A stretch of DNA of 64,000 nucleotides from Pseudomonadota bacterium (GCA_021324885.1 JAJPIF010000025.1:234713-298712), one strand, 5' to 3'. Shown: positions 1 to 8,507, counted from the first letter of the stretch. The notes: generated by a model not told the origin, from the letters alone. Translations and numbers: made by a program.

Positions 1-1
1 G

Positions 2-418
2 CAGGATTATCCCGATCGCGTGAACTGGAGCGTCAAACTGCTCCATCCCACGTCGTTTTGCCCCGACCTCGCCAGGATCAAACGCGAGCAGATCAAGGGC
101 GGCCTTTACATGCTGGCCACGATTCCAATCGTGCCGGATCGGCTCCAGGAGTATCTTAAGTTGTTCCCGAAAAACGGGATGCGCCTGGAAGAAAAGCACG
201 GCCTGCGCACGCTGGGCTACTGGATGGGCGGCGGGCCGGATCACACCGAAGCCTTCAACTGCACCCAGATTTGCGTGATCGAGGACTGGGAGCATTGGGG
301 ACGTTTCATGGAGGGGCGCTCGAAGGATCCCGAAGTCGCGGAATGGATGCGCCGCGCCCTGTTTTATCGCACCTTCCATAGCGCCCGCTGGATGACCCCA
401 GCGTATATACCGTATTGA
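2..418 (+). CDS. NIPSNAP-like dimeric alpha/beta-barrel protein, 5' truncated
   Basis: The reading frame is open from the first bases of the window (it reads QDYPDRVNWS...), so the gene starts upstream and only about 138 C-terminal residues are visible. An internal GTG at 20 is probably not the real start. The segment has the feel of a NIPSNAP/ferredoxin-like alpha-beta barrel: a strand (LATIPIVPDRLQEY), then 'MRLEEKHGLRTLGYW', an acidic-aromatic 'EDWEHWGRF' and a Trp-rich tail. No catalytic residue can be assigned. It lies upstream of and on the same strand as the SnoaL/amidohydrolase group but is separated from it by 265 bp. Family call is tentative. Confidence 0.6.
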   Translation, partial: QDYPDRVNWSVKLLHPTSFCPDLARIKREQIKGGLYMLATIPIVPDRLQEYLKLFPKNGMRLEEKHGLRTLGYWMGGGPDHTEAFNCTQICVIEDWEHWGRFMEGRSKDPEVAEWMRRALFYRTFHSARWMTPAYIPY

Positions 419-683
419 TGGGGATGAGTGAGGAGAGGGTTTTAAGTGATAGGTACTGAGTAGTGAGAACGGAAAAGAGAACGGACAAGAGAGAGCCGAG
501 AGGGAGGATGCGTGAGAGGCGGGACCGAATAAGTTGGAAGCGGATCGTTTTCCGGTTTCTTTCTTTCCTTTTTTGTTTTGTGCTCTCACATACTCACCGC
601 GCCATCCCTCAGTTCTCTCCACTGTCCACTCACTCCTCTCAGCCAGGTCGTTGATCGATCATTCAGGTAAGGAGAGCAGATAA
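419..683. other. Intergenic stretch with purine-rich then pyrimidine-rich halves
   Basis: No gene is supported here. From about 420 to 535 the plus strand is dominated by G and A (runs such as GAGAGAGCCGAGAGGGAGGA); from about 548 to 655 it is dominated by C and T (TTTCTTTCTTTCCTTTTTTG, later CTCAGTTCTCTCC). The two halves do not form a good long inverted repeat by eye. A clear AAGGAG ribosome-binding site for the next gene lies at its end. Confidence 0.5.
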
Positions 684-1184
684 ATGAATGCCGAAAAGGA
701 AGCCGCGCTCGACGACATTATCGCCAAGCAACAGATCCATGAAACTATAATGAGGTACTGCCGCGGCGTGGACCGGCTCGACGCGGAATTGTTGCGGACT
801 GTCTATCATCCTGATGGATACGATAATCACGGCGGGTTCCGCGGCGTCGCGGAGGATTTCATCCGGTGGGTAATTCCGGAGATGCGCAGACTGTACAAAT
901 CCACCAATCACTTCATCTGCAATGAACTGGTCGAGGTGAAGGGCGACACCGCATACTGCGAATCATATTTCATCGCACACCATCGTTTCGATCGCGACGG
1001 CAGAGAATACGACATGGTGTTTGGCGGGCGCTATATCGATGTGATGGAGCGGCGCAACGGCGAATGGAAAATCAAAAAGCGCAACGTGCTGCATGACTGG
1101 AACCGGATCGACCCCGTCGCGGAGCGCTTCGAGGTCCCAATCAACAGCCATCGCTCGCGCGAGGACCTGTGTTACCGCCGCTGA
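684..1184 (+). CDS. SnoaL-like (NTF2 fold) protein
   Basis: A 166-residue protein of the SnoaL-like/NTF2 fold, a cone-shaped fold used by polyketide cyclases, dehydratases, isomerases and dioxygenase beta subunits. The N-terminal helix pair 'IHETIMRYCRGVDRLDAELL' followed by 'TVYHPDGYDNHG' is typical of SnoaL_4 proteins; the C-terminal half holds the usual strands ('FGGRYIDVMERRNGEWKIKKRNVLHDW'). Length fits the family. The start is set by an AAGGAG site 8 bases before the ATG. It precedes an amidohydrolase and another SnoaL-like gene, so a role in one catabolic route is likely, but the substrate is unknown. Confidence 0.8.
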   Translation: MNAEKEAALDDIIAKQQIHETIMRYCRGVDRLDAELLRTVYHPDGYDNHGGFRGVAEDFIRWVIPEMRRLYKSTNHFICNELVEVKGDTAYCESYFIAHHRFDRDGREYDMVFGGRYIDVMERRNGEWKIKKRNVLHDWNRIDPVAERFEVPINSHRSREDLCYRR

Positions 1185-1422
1185 CCGGGGAGAGGAGCGA
1201 CACAGTGCCGTCCCATAGCGGCGATAAAGCCCGGGCATATGGCCTCCGCTCTTCTTCCATTCGGCACAACAGAGCGATTCGTAACAGGGGCCGGAGTCTG
1301 CCTGCCTGTGATTCGGTGCGGTCGCTGGTGCCGGGTTCGGGGGCAGCGCTGGCGGTGGTTGTGTTGCGTCCGGAGGCGGACTAATTTCTGGTTCGAACAA
1401 TACCTTCGACGAGGCGAGCGCC

Positions 1423-2874
1423 ATGCAATCAGGAAAATCCAAAACCGCGGAGATCCGCGCCAAACTGGATCATCCGGTGATCGATTCCGATGGCCATCTG
1501 GGCGAATACCTGCCTGTGCTGCGCGAGTATCTGGCCGCGGTTGGAGGACAGTCGCTGCTGCGCGACTTCGGACGCGCCTTTGGCACCACTTTCCTGAGCA
1601 CCGAATGGTACGGACTGACGCCCGAGCAGCGCCGCCACCTGCGCTCCAAGCGTCCGCCGTTTTGGGGCGTGCCGACCAAAAACACGCTCGACCTTGCCAC
1701 TTCCCTGTTCCCCAAACTGCTCTACGAGCGGATGGACGACATCGGGCTGGACTTCGCCGTGCTCTATCCGGGGCTGGGGATTGGCGCGCAGATCTTCGAG
1801 GGCGAAGAGGTCCGGCGCCAGACGTGTCGCGCCCTCAACAATTACTATGCGGACATGTACGGCGACTTCCCCGACCGGATAACACCGGTGGCCGTGATTC
1901 CGATGCATACGCCGCAGGAGGCGATCGAGGAACTGGACTACGCTGTCGGCAAGCGCGGGCTTAAGGTGGTGATGTTGCCCAGCCACATCAAGCGACCGGT
2001 GCCGGAGGTTGCGCAAAAGTATCCGGAGGCCGCGCGATGGGCTTTCTGGCTCGATACTTACGGTATCGACAGCGAGTACGACTACGATCCGGTATGGGCC
2101 AGATGTCGCGAGCTGAAGGTCGTGCCGACCTTCCACGGTCCAGGTGAAGGATGGGGCAGCCGCGTTTCGATCTCCAACTATGTTTACAACCATATCGGCC
2201 ACTTCGCGTCGGCCAACGAGGCCGTATGCAAGTCTCTGTTTCTGGGCGGCGTCACGCGGCGCTTTCCCGATATGAAGTTCCTGTTCCTTGAAGGCGGCGT
2301 GGGCTGGGCGCGATCGTTGCTGGCCGACCTCAAGGGCCATTGGGAGAAACGCAACCGCGACGCGATTTACAACTATGATCCGCGCAACCTTGATCGCGAG
2401 CAGTTCACCGAGCTATACCATCGCTACGCCGGCAAGCTGTTTCGCGACGTGCCGATCGGGATGGAATCGATGCACTTCCGCGGACGCCCGGAGGATCCCG
2501 CCTCAATCGATGATTTCGCGCGCTGCGAGATCAATCAGAAAGACGACATTCGCGATCTGTTCGTGCCCAATTTCTACTTCGGCTGCGAGGCCGATGATCC
2601 CGTCACCGCGTCCGCTTTTGATAGCAGGCGCAATCCCTTCAAGGTGCGCCTAAACGCCGTATTCGGTTCCGACATCGGCCATTTTGACGTTCCTGACATG
2701 CTCGAAGTGCTCGAAGAGGCTTACGAAATGGTCGAACAGGAAATGGCGACACCCGAGGATTTCCGCGACTTCGTGTTCGGCAATCCGGTCAAACTTTGGA
2801 CCGCCGTCAATCCGGATTTCTTCAAAGGCACGGCTGTGGAGGGCGCAGTCACCCGTTACCTGGCGCGGCAGTGA
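1423..2874 (+). CDS. Amidohydrolase family metal-dependent hydrolase
   Basis: A 483-residue TIM-barrel amidohydrolase (amidohydrolase_2, the ACMSD/gamma-resorcylate decarboxylase clan). The N-terminal 'DSDGHL' carries the metal-binding D-x-H type motif, 'PTFHGPGEGW' gives a mid-barrel histidine, 'FLFLEGGVGW' is a typical strand 6/7 segment, and 'AVFGSDIGHFDVPDM' supplies the late Asp/His. Members hydrolyse or decarboxylate ring-derived acids using one divalent metal. The ATG follows GAGGCGAGCGCC. It sits between two SnoaL-like genes and before a cupin and GST on the same strand, consistent with a catabolic operon. Exact substrate unknown; both hydrolase and decarboxylase activity remain possible. 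Confidence 0.88.
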   Translation: MQSGKSKTAEIRAKLDHPVIDSDGHLGEYLPVLREYLAAVGGQSLLRDFGRAFGTTFLSTEWYGLTPEQRRHLRSKRPPFWGVPTKNTLDLATSLFPKLLYERMDDIGLDFAVLYPGLGIGAQIFEGEEVRRQTCRALNNYYADMYGDFPDRITPVAVIPMHTPQEAIEELDYAVGKRGLKVVMLPSHIKRPVPEVAQKYPEAARWAFWLDTYGIDSEYDYDPVWARCRELKVVPTFHGPGEGWGSRVSISNYVYNHIGHFASANEAVCKSLFLGGVTRRFPDMKFLFLEGGVGWARSLLADLKGHWEKRNRDAIYNYDPRNLDREQFTELYHRYAGKLFRDVPIGMESMHFRGRPEDPASIDDFARCEINQKDDIRDLFVPNFYFGCEADDPVTASAFDSRRNPFKVRLNAVFGSDIGHFDVPDMLEVLEEAYEMVEQEMATPEDFRDFVFGNPVKLWTAVNPDFFKGTAVEGAVTRYLARQ

Positions 2875-2932
2875 AACCCTTGCAGCGGGCGCGCTTGACA
2901 ATCCCGGTCCTTTAAGACGAACCTTGAGGACT

Positions 2933-3565
2933 ATGAAAAAGCAGGCGCGCAAACCGGCCAAGTCCATCCGGAAAGTTTCCAAAAAAGCCGCGAAAAAGCT
3001 TGCCAAGAGAGTAGCAAAGGCAGGCAGCGAACTGGAAAAGCGGCTGCGGTTGCTCGAAGATATCGAGGAAATAAGCAAACTCAAGGCGCGCTATTGCAAT
3101 TATGTCGACGGCGGTTGGGACCGGCCCACCCACGATTATGACGGCGTCGCCTCGATCTTTACCGAGGACGGCGTGTGGGAAGCGGTCCCGACGATTCACG
3201 TCGAGACCCGCCAGGGTATCCGCGACTACTTCAAACGAGCTCAGAACATCCCGCTGGCGTTCCATCGGATCACCAATCCGATCATCGAAGTTGACGGCGA
3301 CAAGGCCAAGGGCAATTGGCACGTTCTGGTCGCGCTCACCCAGCCCAACGGCAAGGCGGTCTGGATCGGGGGCATCTATAACGATGACTTCGTGCGGACG
3401 CCCGAGGGATGGAAATTTCAGAAACTCAGTTTCACCTTCGCCTTCCACGTGCCGTATGAAAAGGGCTGGGGCCCGGGTGATTACTACGTCAAGCAGGCGG
3501 CCCAAGGACATGAAGAGTCTGGCGGCTCGAGCGGAAATGGCCCGGCGGCCCAAGGCCAGGCTTAA
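2933..3565 (+). CDS. SnoaL-like protein with lysine-rich N-terminus (paralogue 1)
   Basis: About 210 residues. The first 35 or so are strongly basic (Lys/Arg/Ala repeats like KKAAKKLAKR) and are followed by 'LLEDIEEISKLKARYCNYVDGG', then a SnoaL-like NTF2 domain ending near 'YEKGWGPGDYY' and a low-complexity Gly/Ser/Gln tail. ATG 2933, preceded by TTGAGGA, is the likely start; the frame is open further upstream but that part overlaps the amidohydrolase gene. The protein is clearly paralogous to the one at 34250-34789 (shared 'PTHDYD', 'AFHRxTNPII', 'GNWHVLVALT', 'YExGWG'). The basic leader is unusual for this fold. Function unknown. Confidence 0.85.
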   Translation: MKKQARKPAKSIRKVSKKAAKKLAKRVAKAGSELEKRLRLLEDIEEISKLKARYCNYVDGGWDRPTHDYDGVASIFTEDGVWEAVPTIHVETRQGIRDYFKRAQNIPLAFHRITNPIIEVDGDKAKGNWHVLVALTQPNGKAVWIGGIYNDDFVRTPEGWKFQKLSFTFAFHVPYEKGWGPGDYYVKQAAQGHEESGGSSGNGPAAQGQA

Positions 3566-3618
3566 GCGCACCGCGGCGTTTGCGGATTCTAATCGAGCCG
3601 CCACGGGAGGAGAAGGCA

Positions 3619-4275
3619 ATGGCTGAGCACCAGGAGGTATTGGGGCCGGTCGCGAGCAAACTCGTGCTTGAGAACGATCACGTGAAAATCTGGGAAGCGG
3701 ATGTAGGTCCGGGCGAGGACTTTCCCCTGCACCATCATTCATACGATTACGTCCTGTTTACCACCGGCGCGCCGGCGCTGCTCGAACTGCGCGACTACGG
3801 TCGTGCGCCCTCGACTGTTGCAGTTCCGCCGCACGCGGCGATCTTCATCCCGGCCGGCGGCACTGAGAGCTACAGCAACGTGGGCAAGACCCGTTTCACT
3901 GAAGTGCTGATCGAGATCAAGCGTCCCCGGCGGCCCGACCAGGAACGAGTTGATTTCGCCACTTCCAATGCTCTGGCGGGACGCGAGCCGTTGCCCGGCG
4001 TCGTCCATCTGCTGGAAAACTCGCGCGTGCGTATCGTCGAGACGCTGCTCGCCCCGGGCGAGAGCAGCGGGATGTCTTCGCAATCCGACGATGCCGCCGT
4101 CTTTGTGCTGAGCGGCGCGAAGCTCAAGATCGTCGAGCAGGACGAAAAGGGGAAACGCGCCTTTGAACAAAATCGCTCCGACCGCAGCGCATGGTGGCAA
4201 GCGGGCGGCGTCAGGCGTGATGTGCTCAACTGCGATAACCGGCCGTACCGGGAATTGAGCGTCCAGATTAAATAG
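3619..4275 (+). CDS. Cupin-domain protein (two cupin repeats, second degenerate)
   Basis: A 218-residue protein with two cupin-like halves. The first has 'PLHHHSYDYVLF' for the H-x-H metal motif and 'VPPHAAIFIPAGGTESYSNVG' for the second motif; the second half (from about residue 128, 'VVHLLENSRVRIVETLLAPGE') repeats the pattern but lacks the His cluster, having SSQSDD instead. The start at 3619 follows GGGAGGAGAAGGCA. Cupins of this kind are often non-haem metal dioxygenases or sugar/acid isomerases. It follows the SnoaL-like gene after 53 bp in the same orientation. Substrate unknown. Confidence 0.82.
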   Translation: MAEHQEVLGPVASKLVLENDHVKIWEADVGPGEDFPLHHHSYDYVLFTTGAPALLELRDYGRAPSTVAVPPHAAIFIPAGGTESYSNVGKTRFTEVLIEIKRPRRPDQERVDFATSNALAGREPLPGVVHLLENSRVRIVETLLAPGESSGMSSQSDDAAVFVLSGAKLKIVEQDEKGKRAFEQNRSDRSAWWQAGGVRRDVLNCDNRPYRELSVQIK

Positions 4276-4443
4276 ACGGCGCCACCGCCGGGCGCGTCCG
4301 CGCGACCTGCAAACGCGGCGGCGGCGCTCTTGACCCGGCGGCGTGTGCGATCAAATTCAACTTCTTGGGTGCGGCAGCGAATGATTGCGGAATTTCCGGC
4401 GGCAGCCAAAAACCCATCGCACCTGAAATGAGGAGGGAACGAG

Positions 4444-5049
4444 ATGATCAAACTGTATGGCACGTCCAAGTCGCGTTCGGCGCGCTGCCTTTGGGCCCTG
4501 GAAGAATTGGGCGTCAAGTACGAGCATGTGCCGGTCGAGGTAGCACAGGCGAAATCGCCGGAGCATCTCAAACGCAATCCCAATGGTCATATACCGGTGC
4601 TGGAGGATGACGGGCTGACCTTGTTCGAGTCGATGGCGATCAACCTGTATCTGGCCGAGAAATATGGCAAGACGCCGATATGGCCAGCCGGCGCCGACCA
4701 ACACGGGAAAGTTTATCAATGGAGCTTCTGGGGGATGACCGAGATCGAGCCGCGGCTGATGGCGGTGCTGATCAACCGGATGTTTCTGCCGCCCGACCAG
4801 CGCGACGAGAAGGCTGCGACGCAGGCGCTGGAGGCACTCAAAGCTCCGCTCAAGGTGCTCGATGATACCGTCTCGCGCCACGATTATCTGCTGGGCAATG
4901 ACTTCACGATCGCCGACCTCAACGTCGCCGGCGTGATGAGCTTCGCGACCCTCGCCAAGGTCGATTTCTCGGCAGTTCCCAAGGCGCAGACCTGGCTCAA
5001 TAAATGCCTGGGCCGCGAAGCCAATCAGCGGGTGCGCGGGCTCAAGTAA
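4444..5049 (+). CDS. Glutathione S-transferase
   Basis: A 201-residue GST. Residues 1-80 form the thioredoxin-like domain ('MIKLYGTSKSRSARCLWALE', with Ser near residue 8 as the likely activating residue, then the cis-Pro motif 'GHIPVLEDDG' and the 'LFESMAINLYLAEKYG' SNAIL-like segment). Residues 90-200 form the helical domain with the capping motif 'DYLLGNDFTIADLNVAGVM'. GSTs conjugate or isomerise electrophiles with glutathione. RBS GGAGGGAACG before the ATG. It is last in the plus-strand group and is followed directly by a strong terminator. Confidence 0.92.
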   Translation: MIKLYGTSKSRSARCLWALEELGVKYEHVPVEVAQAKSPEHLKRNPNGHIPVLEDDGLTLFESMAINLYLAEKYGKTPIWPAGADQHGKVYQWSFWGMTEIEPRLMAVLINRMFLPPDQRDEKAATQALEALKAPLKVLDDTVSRHDYLLGNDFTIADLNVAGVMSFATLAKVDFSAVPKAQTWLNKCLGREANQRVRGLK

Positions 5050-5056
5050 TCTCGGC

Positions 5057-5088
5057 GGGCGGAAGCGATTTCGCTTCCGCCCCTTTTT
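5057..5088 (+). terminator. Rho-independent terminator after the GST gene
   Basis: A perfect 12-bp stem GGGCGGAAGCGA / TCGCTTCCGCCC with a 2-base loop lies 8 bases after the GST stop codon and is followed by C and five T. It ends the plus-strand group, and the next genes run on the minus strand. The remaining bases to 5276 hold no gene that I can support. Confidence 0.9.
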
Positions 5089-5276
5089 CAACTCGTCGAA
5101 CTCGTCTCCGCCTACCGGGGACCGTTTCGGCAGATAATCACGTCCGATATTCCGGCGGGCGGCGAGCCCGGGTCGTTGGCTTTCAAACCGCTGTTCGAGT
5201 CCCCGAATCCCGGGCATCGGTGGGAGCGTGAACCACACATGGGCTGCCAGCAGCCTTCGCCGCGGACAGTCAGGTT

Positions 5277-6140
5277 TTACCAGTTGAAAGCCACTCCCAG
5301 GCCTGTAGGGAAAGCCGTCTGCGCGGCGCGTGGAGTATTCGGCGGGACCGAAACCGCGAAGATTTTGAACCTGTTGGGATTCTCCTGATGCTTGCGATGC
5401 AAATACAGGAGCAGTTCTGTGGTGCCGGCGCCGAGCAGCGCGGCGCCAATTACGTCGGAAAACCAGTGCGCGTTGTTGCCCATCCGGCCAAAGCCGTCGA
5501 GCAGCGCCAGCGAGTAAACGGGCACGGCAACGTACCATTCGTTGTTGAAGTATTCACTTACGCCGGCGGCCAGACCAAACATCGGCGTGACATCGCCTGA
5601 TACGAATGACGCGCCGCCTTTGAAGAAAGCGGTGTGACTCGAAGTCTGCCTGGGCCGCAACCGGCCGAAGGCGTCCTTGATGCCGATATCGAGCAAAGTG
5701 GCAATCCCCGCGCCTTCCCCCGCCGTGATCGCATACTCGCGCGCGCGGGAATCCCCGCTGTACAGGCCCCATCCATAAAGCAGCGCGGTGCCGGCGCTCA
5801 CACTGGCATAGCTGATGTTCTGGAGCAGGTCGGCGTCGGAAGTGGACATCGCGCGCAAGTGGCTCTTCATCGTCTGGTCCAGGGCGAAGGAACCAGCCCA
5901 CAGCGCGCCGGCGCCGCCCAGGATCAGGTAAAAGCGGGGCGATGTCACTACCGGGACAGCTTCGTCGAGGTGGAGAGGGAACGTCGCTACGTCGATCGCG
6001 TCATCGGCAGCGTTGTTCGCCGTGTACTTGAAATCGGAAACCAATTCATCGCCGAGCCTGGAAGCGACCTGAGCACTGGCGCCCATCGGGAAAGCGACGA
6101 TTATAAAGAAGGTCAGGATGCTGAAGGTGAGATGTCTCAT
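5277..6140 (-). CDS. PAP2-family phosphatase, exported, variant motif 2
   Basis: A 287-residue protein with a signal peptide ('FFIIVAFPMGASAQ'). PAP2 phosphatase motifs: C1 K-x6-RP at Lys155-Pro163 ('KDAFGRLRP'), C3 R-x5-H-x3-D at Arg219/His225/Asp229 ('RMGNNAHWFSD'). Motif C2, normally PSGH, reads 'FVSGD' with Asp183 in place of the proton-donating His. PAP2 enzymes remove phosphate from lipid phosphates or undecaprenyl pyrophosphate at the outer face of the membrane. It starts 19 bp after the outer-membrane protein gene, so the two are very likely cotranscribed, downstream of the type III polyketide synthase. Confidence 0.85.
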   Translation of the reverse strand: MRHLTFSILTFFIIVAFPMGASAQVASRLGDELVSDFKYTANNAADDAIDVATFPLHLDEAVPVVTSPRFYLILGGAGALWAGSFALDQTMKSHLRAMSTSDADLLQNISYASVSAGTALLYGWGLYSGDSRAREYAITAGEGAGIATLLDIGIKDAFGRLRPRQTSSHTAFFKGGASFVSGDVTPMFGLAAGVSEYFNNEWYVAVPVYSLALLDGFGRMGNNAHWFSDVIGAALLGAGTTELLLYLHRKHQENPNRFKIFAVSVPPNTPRAAQTAFPTGLGVAFNW

Positions 6141-6159
6141 GTCCTATCTCCGGTTGCGG

Positions 6160-7341
6160 TCAAAAACTGACGTTGATCCCCGCCTCAGGCCCATAGCTGG
6201 ACCAGCGGATGAAGTTGCCGTCCTCCGAGGAGTTTTCGTCCTGCCTGTAGTAGTAAACAAAAATGCCCGTCATCAGACTCAACGGACCCAGGTAGCGCGG
6301 ATTGTAAAAGATGCGGGCGTGCGCCTCAAATCCGCTCTCCGATGCCCAAACCTTTCCGCCTTCATCACGCAGCGAATTCCAGCGGTTAATCCAGTTGCCT
6401 TCGATCGATCCCTGTAAAACGAAGCTCTCGCTTAACTGACGATATGCTTCAAACCCAATAGTCGGGAGCGGCATCTCCTGATGGTAGTAGTCCTCCTTGG
6501 ATTCTTCGCCGTGCGAGGTGGGGACAACTCGCGCGTGCCCGCCGTTGATGACGAAATTGATATAGGTGAACTCGATACCGACGCGGGCGCGCAGGTCCCA
6601 TCCGCGCAGCACCCGCGGCCAATTGCTCTGGTAATCCTGGTACCAGGGAATCAACCGCCGTTCGTAATAGAAACCGCCTGAATACCAATCGTGACCCGTA
6701 CTGAGTATCTGATTGGGAGCAATCGTCGCGCCGTTGAAGTTGACTGGATAGGTAAAAAAGTGGGAACCGTTGTTATCGAAATACCTGAAGCGAAAATGCA
6801 GCGCACTGAGTCCCGTCAGCCACCATCGTAGGTCGAGGGTAGGCATCTGCTGGTTGTGCATCCCCAGCGCATTGAAGTGAAGCCCTGTTCCCTGAAGACT
6901 GAATTCACGCACGCGGGCGATGCTGCCGGGACCGGTAAACCCGGAGAGATTTTCGATTTGCACATCGAACTGCCCGGCGCGCGGGTTAACGAGGCTGAAT
7001 GGCCCAGACGGTGAAGGCGGTGCATTTGCCGGCTTAAACAAACCGCGATCGCAAAGATCGTAGCCGGCGGCACCGCCGGCGAGCGCGCCAAGCAGAAATC
7101 CTGCGCCAAGCCACGGTAGCGCGCTGGAGCTTCCGCCGCCCGCGCCCTGGGAAAAGACAGCCCATGCCGCGGTGTACGTGCCCGCGGCAGCTCCCAGCAA
7201 CGCACCGTCAGCCGTGGCCTCGTTGCGTGGCGCCAACTGCGGCAGCAGCGCCTGCGCCTGACCGGCAGGCAAGCGGAGCAGCCAGACGATCAGCCCCGCG
7301 ATCAAGGCCTTTGGCAGAAACTTCTTACGGCCCCGTCCCAT
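6160..7341 (-). CDS. Outer-membrane beta-barrel protein
   Basis: About 393 residues: basic start 'MGRGRKKFLPK', hydrophobic core and AQA cleavage-like site, then a Gly/Ala-rich stretch (residues about 35-95, glycine-zipper-like) and a long region of alternating polar/aromatic strands ('FRFRYFDNNGSHFFTYPV', 'DWYSGGFYYERRLIPWY') that ends in Phe ('GINVSF'), the usual C-terminus for BAM-assembled barrels. A GTG at 7392 would add 17 residues and has TAGGA nearby; I chose the ATG because it gives a cleaner signal peptide. No specific family recognised. Operon with the PAP2 gene. Confidence 0.75.
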   Translation of the reverse strand: MGRGRKKFLPKALIAGLIVWLLRLPAGQAQALLPQLAPRNEATADGALLGAAAGTYTAAWAVFSQGAGGGSSSALPWLGAGFLLGALAGGAAGYDLCDRGLFKPANAPPSPSGPFSLVNPRAGQFDVQIENLSGFTGPGSIARVREFSLQGTGLHFNALGMHNQQMPTLDLRWWLTGLSALHFRFRYFDNNGSHFFTYPVNFNGATIAPNQILSTGHDWYSGGFYYERRLIPWYQDYQSNWPRVLRGWDLRARVGIEFTYINFVINGGHARVVPTSHGEESKEDYYHQEMPLPTIGFEAYRQLSESFVLQGSIEGNWINRWNSLRDEGGKVWASESGFEAHARIFYNPRYLGPLSLMTGIFVYYYRQDENSSEDGNFIRWSSYGPEAGINVSF

Positions 7342-7442
7342 AAGTGCCAGTTTCGAAACCGTACCGGCCAGAAGCAGCGCGCAGCCGCTCACGCTAATCC
7401 TATCTTACGGTGCGATAGTCATCTTAAACCACGAACCATAAG

Positions 7443-8507
7443 CTACCACTGGAGCAGGAGCAGTTCCGAACAAAAGCCAGGCCCCATCGCGAGCATCAAG
7501 CCCAGTGTGCCATCCGGCGGCTGATGGCTGATGAGCAGGTCTTCGAGCACCAGCAGGACCGAAGCCGAGGAAAGGTTTCCGTATCGCGCCAGGCATCGCC
7601 AGGACAGCTCAAGCTCGCGATCGCGCAAGCGCAAGGAATCGGCGATCGCGTCAAGCACCTTGGGACCGCCGGTGTGGATGATCCATCTCCCAATGTCGGC
7701 GCGCCTGAGGTTTTGGCTGGCCAGGAAACCGTCCACGTCGCGAGCGAGGCGGCAGCGAATGAGATCAGGTAAATGCGCCGAAAGCACGATTTCGAAGCCC
7801 CGCTCCGAAATGCTCCATCCCATAATGCCTTCAGTGTCCGGATAAAAGAATGATCGCGTCGCCGCGATGCGCGGACCCGCTGCCGCGCGCCGCGCTCCCG
7901 AAACGATCGCCGCTACCGCGCCATCAGCAAACAGGCCGGTGGAAATGAGATTCGCCATCGAGAGATCGTTGCCCTGAATCGTCAGCGAACAGAGTTCGAC
8001 CGCCAGCAGCGCGGCGGTTTGATCCCGGTAGGCCCGCACATGGTCGGCGGCCCGCGTCAGGCCCAGGGCTCCGCCGACACAACCCACGCCGAAGATCGGC
8101 GTGCGCTTGATGTCCTCGCGCAGGCGCATCCGATTGATCAGCCGGGCATCCAGCGAAGGACTGGCGATACCGGTAACGGAAACCACGATCAGCGCGTCAA
8201 GGTCGCGCCGCTCCAGTCCGGCTCGTCCCAGGGCGCCGGCCAACGCCGTCTGTCCCAGTTCCTGCGCCGCTTCGATCCAGGCCGCATTGCTTTCCCCGAA
8301 GGTTTGGAAATGCTCGTAGCGCTCCAGCGGATAGGCCAGATGGCGGTGATCGACTCTGGCGTTTTGATGCAACCGGTCAAGCAGCGCGGGCCGGTCAAGA
8401 CGCTCTCTCCAATGGTGCTTTAGAGCGGCTGTGATCGTCCGCTGATCGTAGCGGTATTCAGGCAGCGCACTGGCAACCCCAACAATCCGCCCAGCTTCAG
8501 ATGACAT
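7443..8507 (-). CDS. Type III polyketide synthase (chalcone/alkylpyrone synthase-like)
   Basis: A 354-residue homodimeric thiolase-fold ketosynthase that condenses an acyl-CoA starter with malonyl-CoA. The full catalytic triad is visible: Cys143 in 'FGVGCVGGALGL', His278 in 'WIIHTGGPKVLDAI', Asn311 in 'YGNLSSASVLLVL'. Length and the 'MGPGFCSELLLLQW' C-terminus fit bacterial enzymes that make alkylresorcinols or alkylpyrones from fatty acyl-CoA. The methyltransferase and isoprenylcysteine-methyltransferase-like genes often found beside such enzymes are absent; instead an outer-membrane protein and a PAP2 phosphatase follow. A near-consensus sigma-54 promoter lies about 250 bp upstream. Product unknown. 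Confidence 0.93.
   Translation of the reverse strand: MSSEAGRIVGVASALPEYRYDQRTITAALKHHWRERLDRPALLDRLHQNARVDHRHLAYPLERYEHFQTFGESNAAWIEAAQELGQTALAGALGRAGLERRDLDALIVVSVTGIASPSLDARLINRMRLREDIKRTPIFGVGCVGGALGLTRAADHVRAYRDQTAALLAVELCSLTIQGNDLSMANLISTGLFADGAVAAIVSGARRAAAGPRIAATRSFFYPDTEGIMGWSISERGFEIVLSAHLPDLIRCRLARDVDGFLASQNLRRADIGRWIIHTGGPKVLDAIADSLRLRDRELELSWRCLARYGNLSSASVLLVLEDLLISHQPPDGTLGLMLAMGPGFCSELLLLQW

Noticed and set aside
463-654. 63-codon frame in the purine/pyrimidine stretch
   Set aside because: Low-complexity composition, no ribosome-binding site, no domain.
1239-1964. 241-codon plus-strand frame overlapping the amidohydrolase
   Set aside because: Overlaps the well-supported amidohydrolase in another frame, Arg-rich shadow composition.
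5184-5218. tRNA-like 3' half: GGCTTTCAAACC then TGTTCGAGTCCCC
   Set aside because: The TTCGAGTC loop is suggestive, but the T-arm has mismatched pairs, no 7-bp acceptor stem or D-arm can be built upstream, and no matching copy (att site) is seen in the window.
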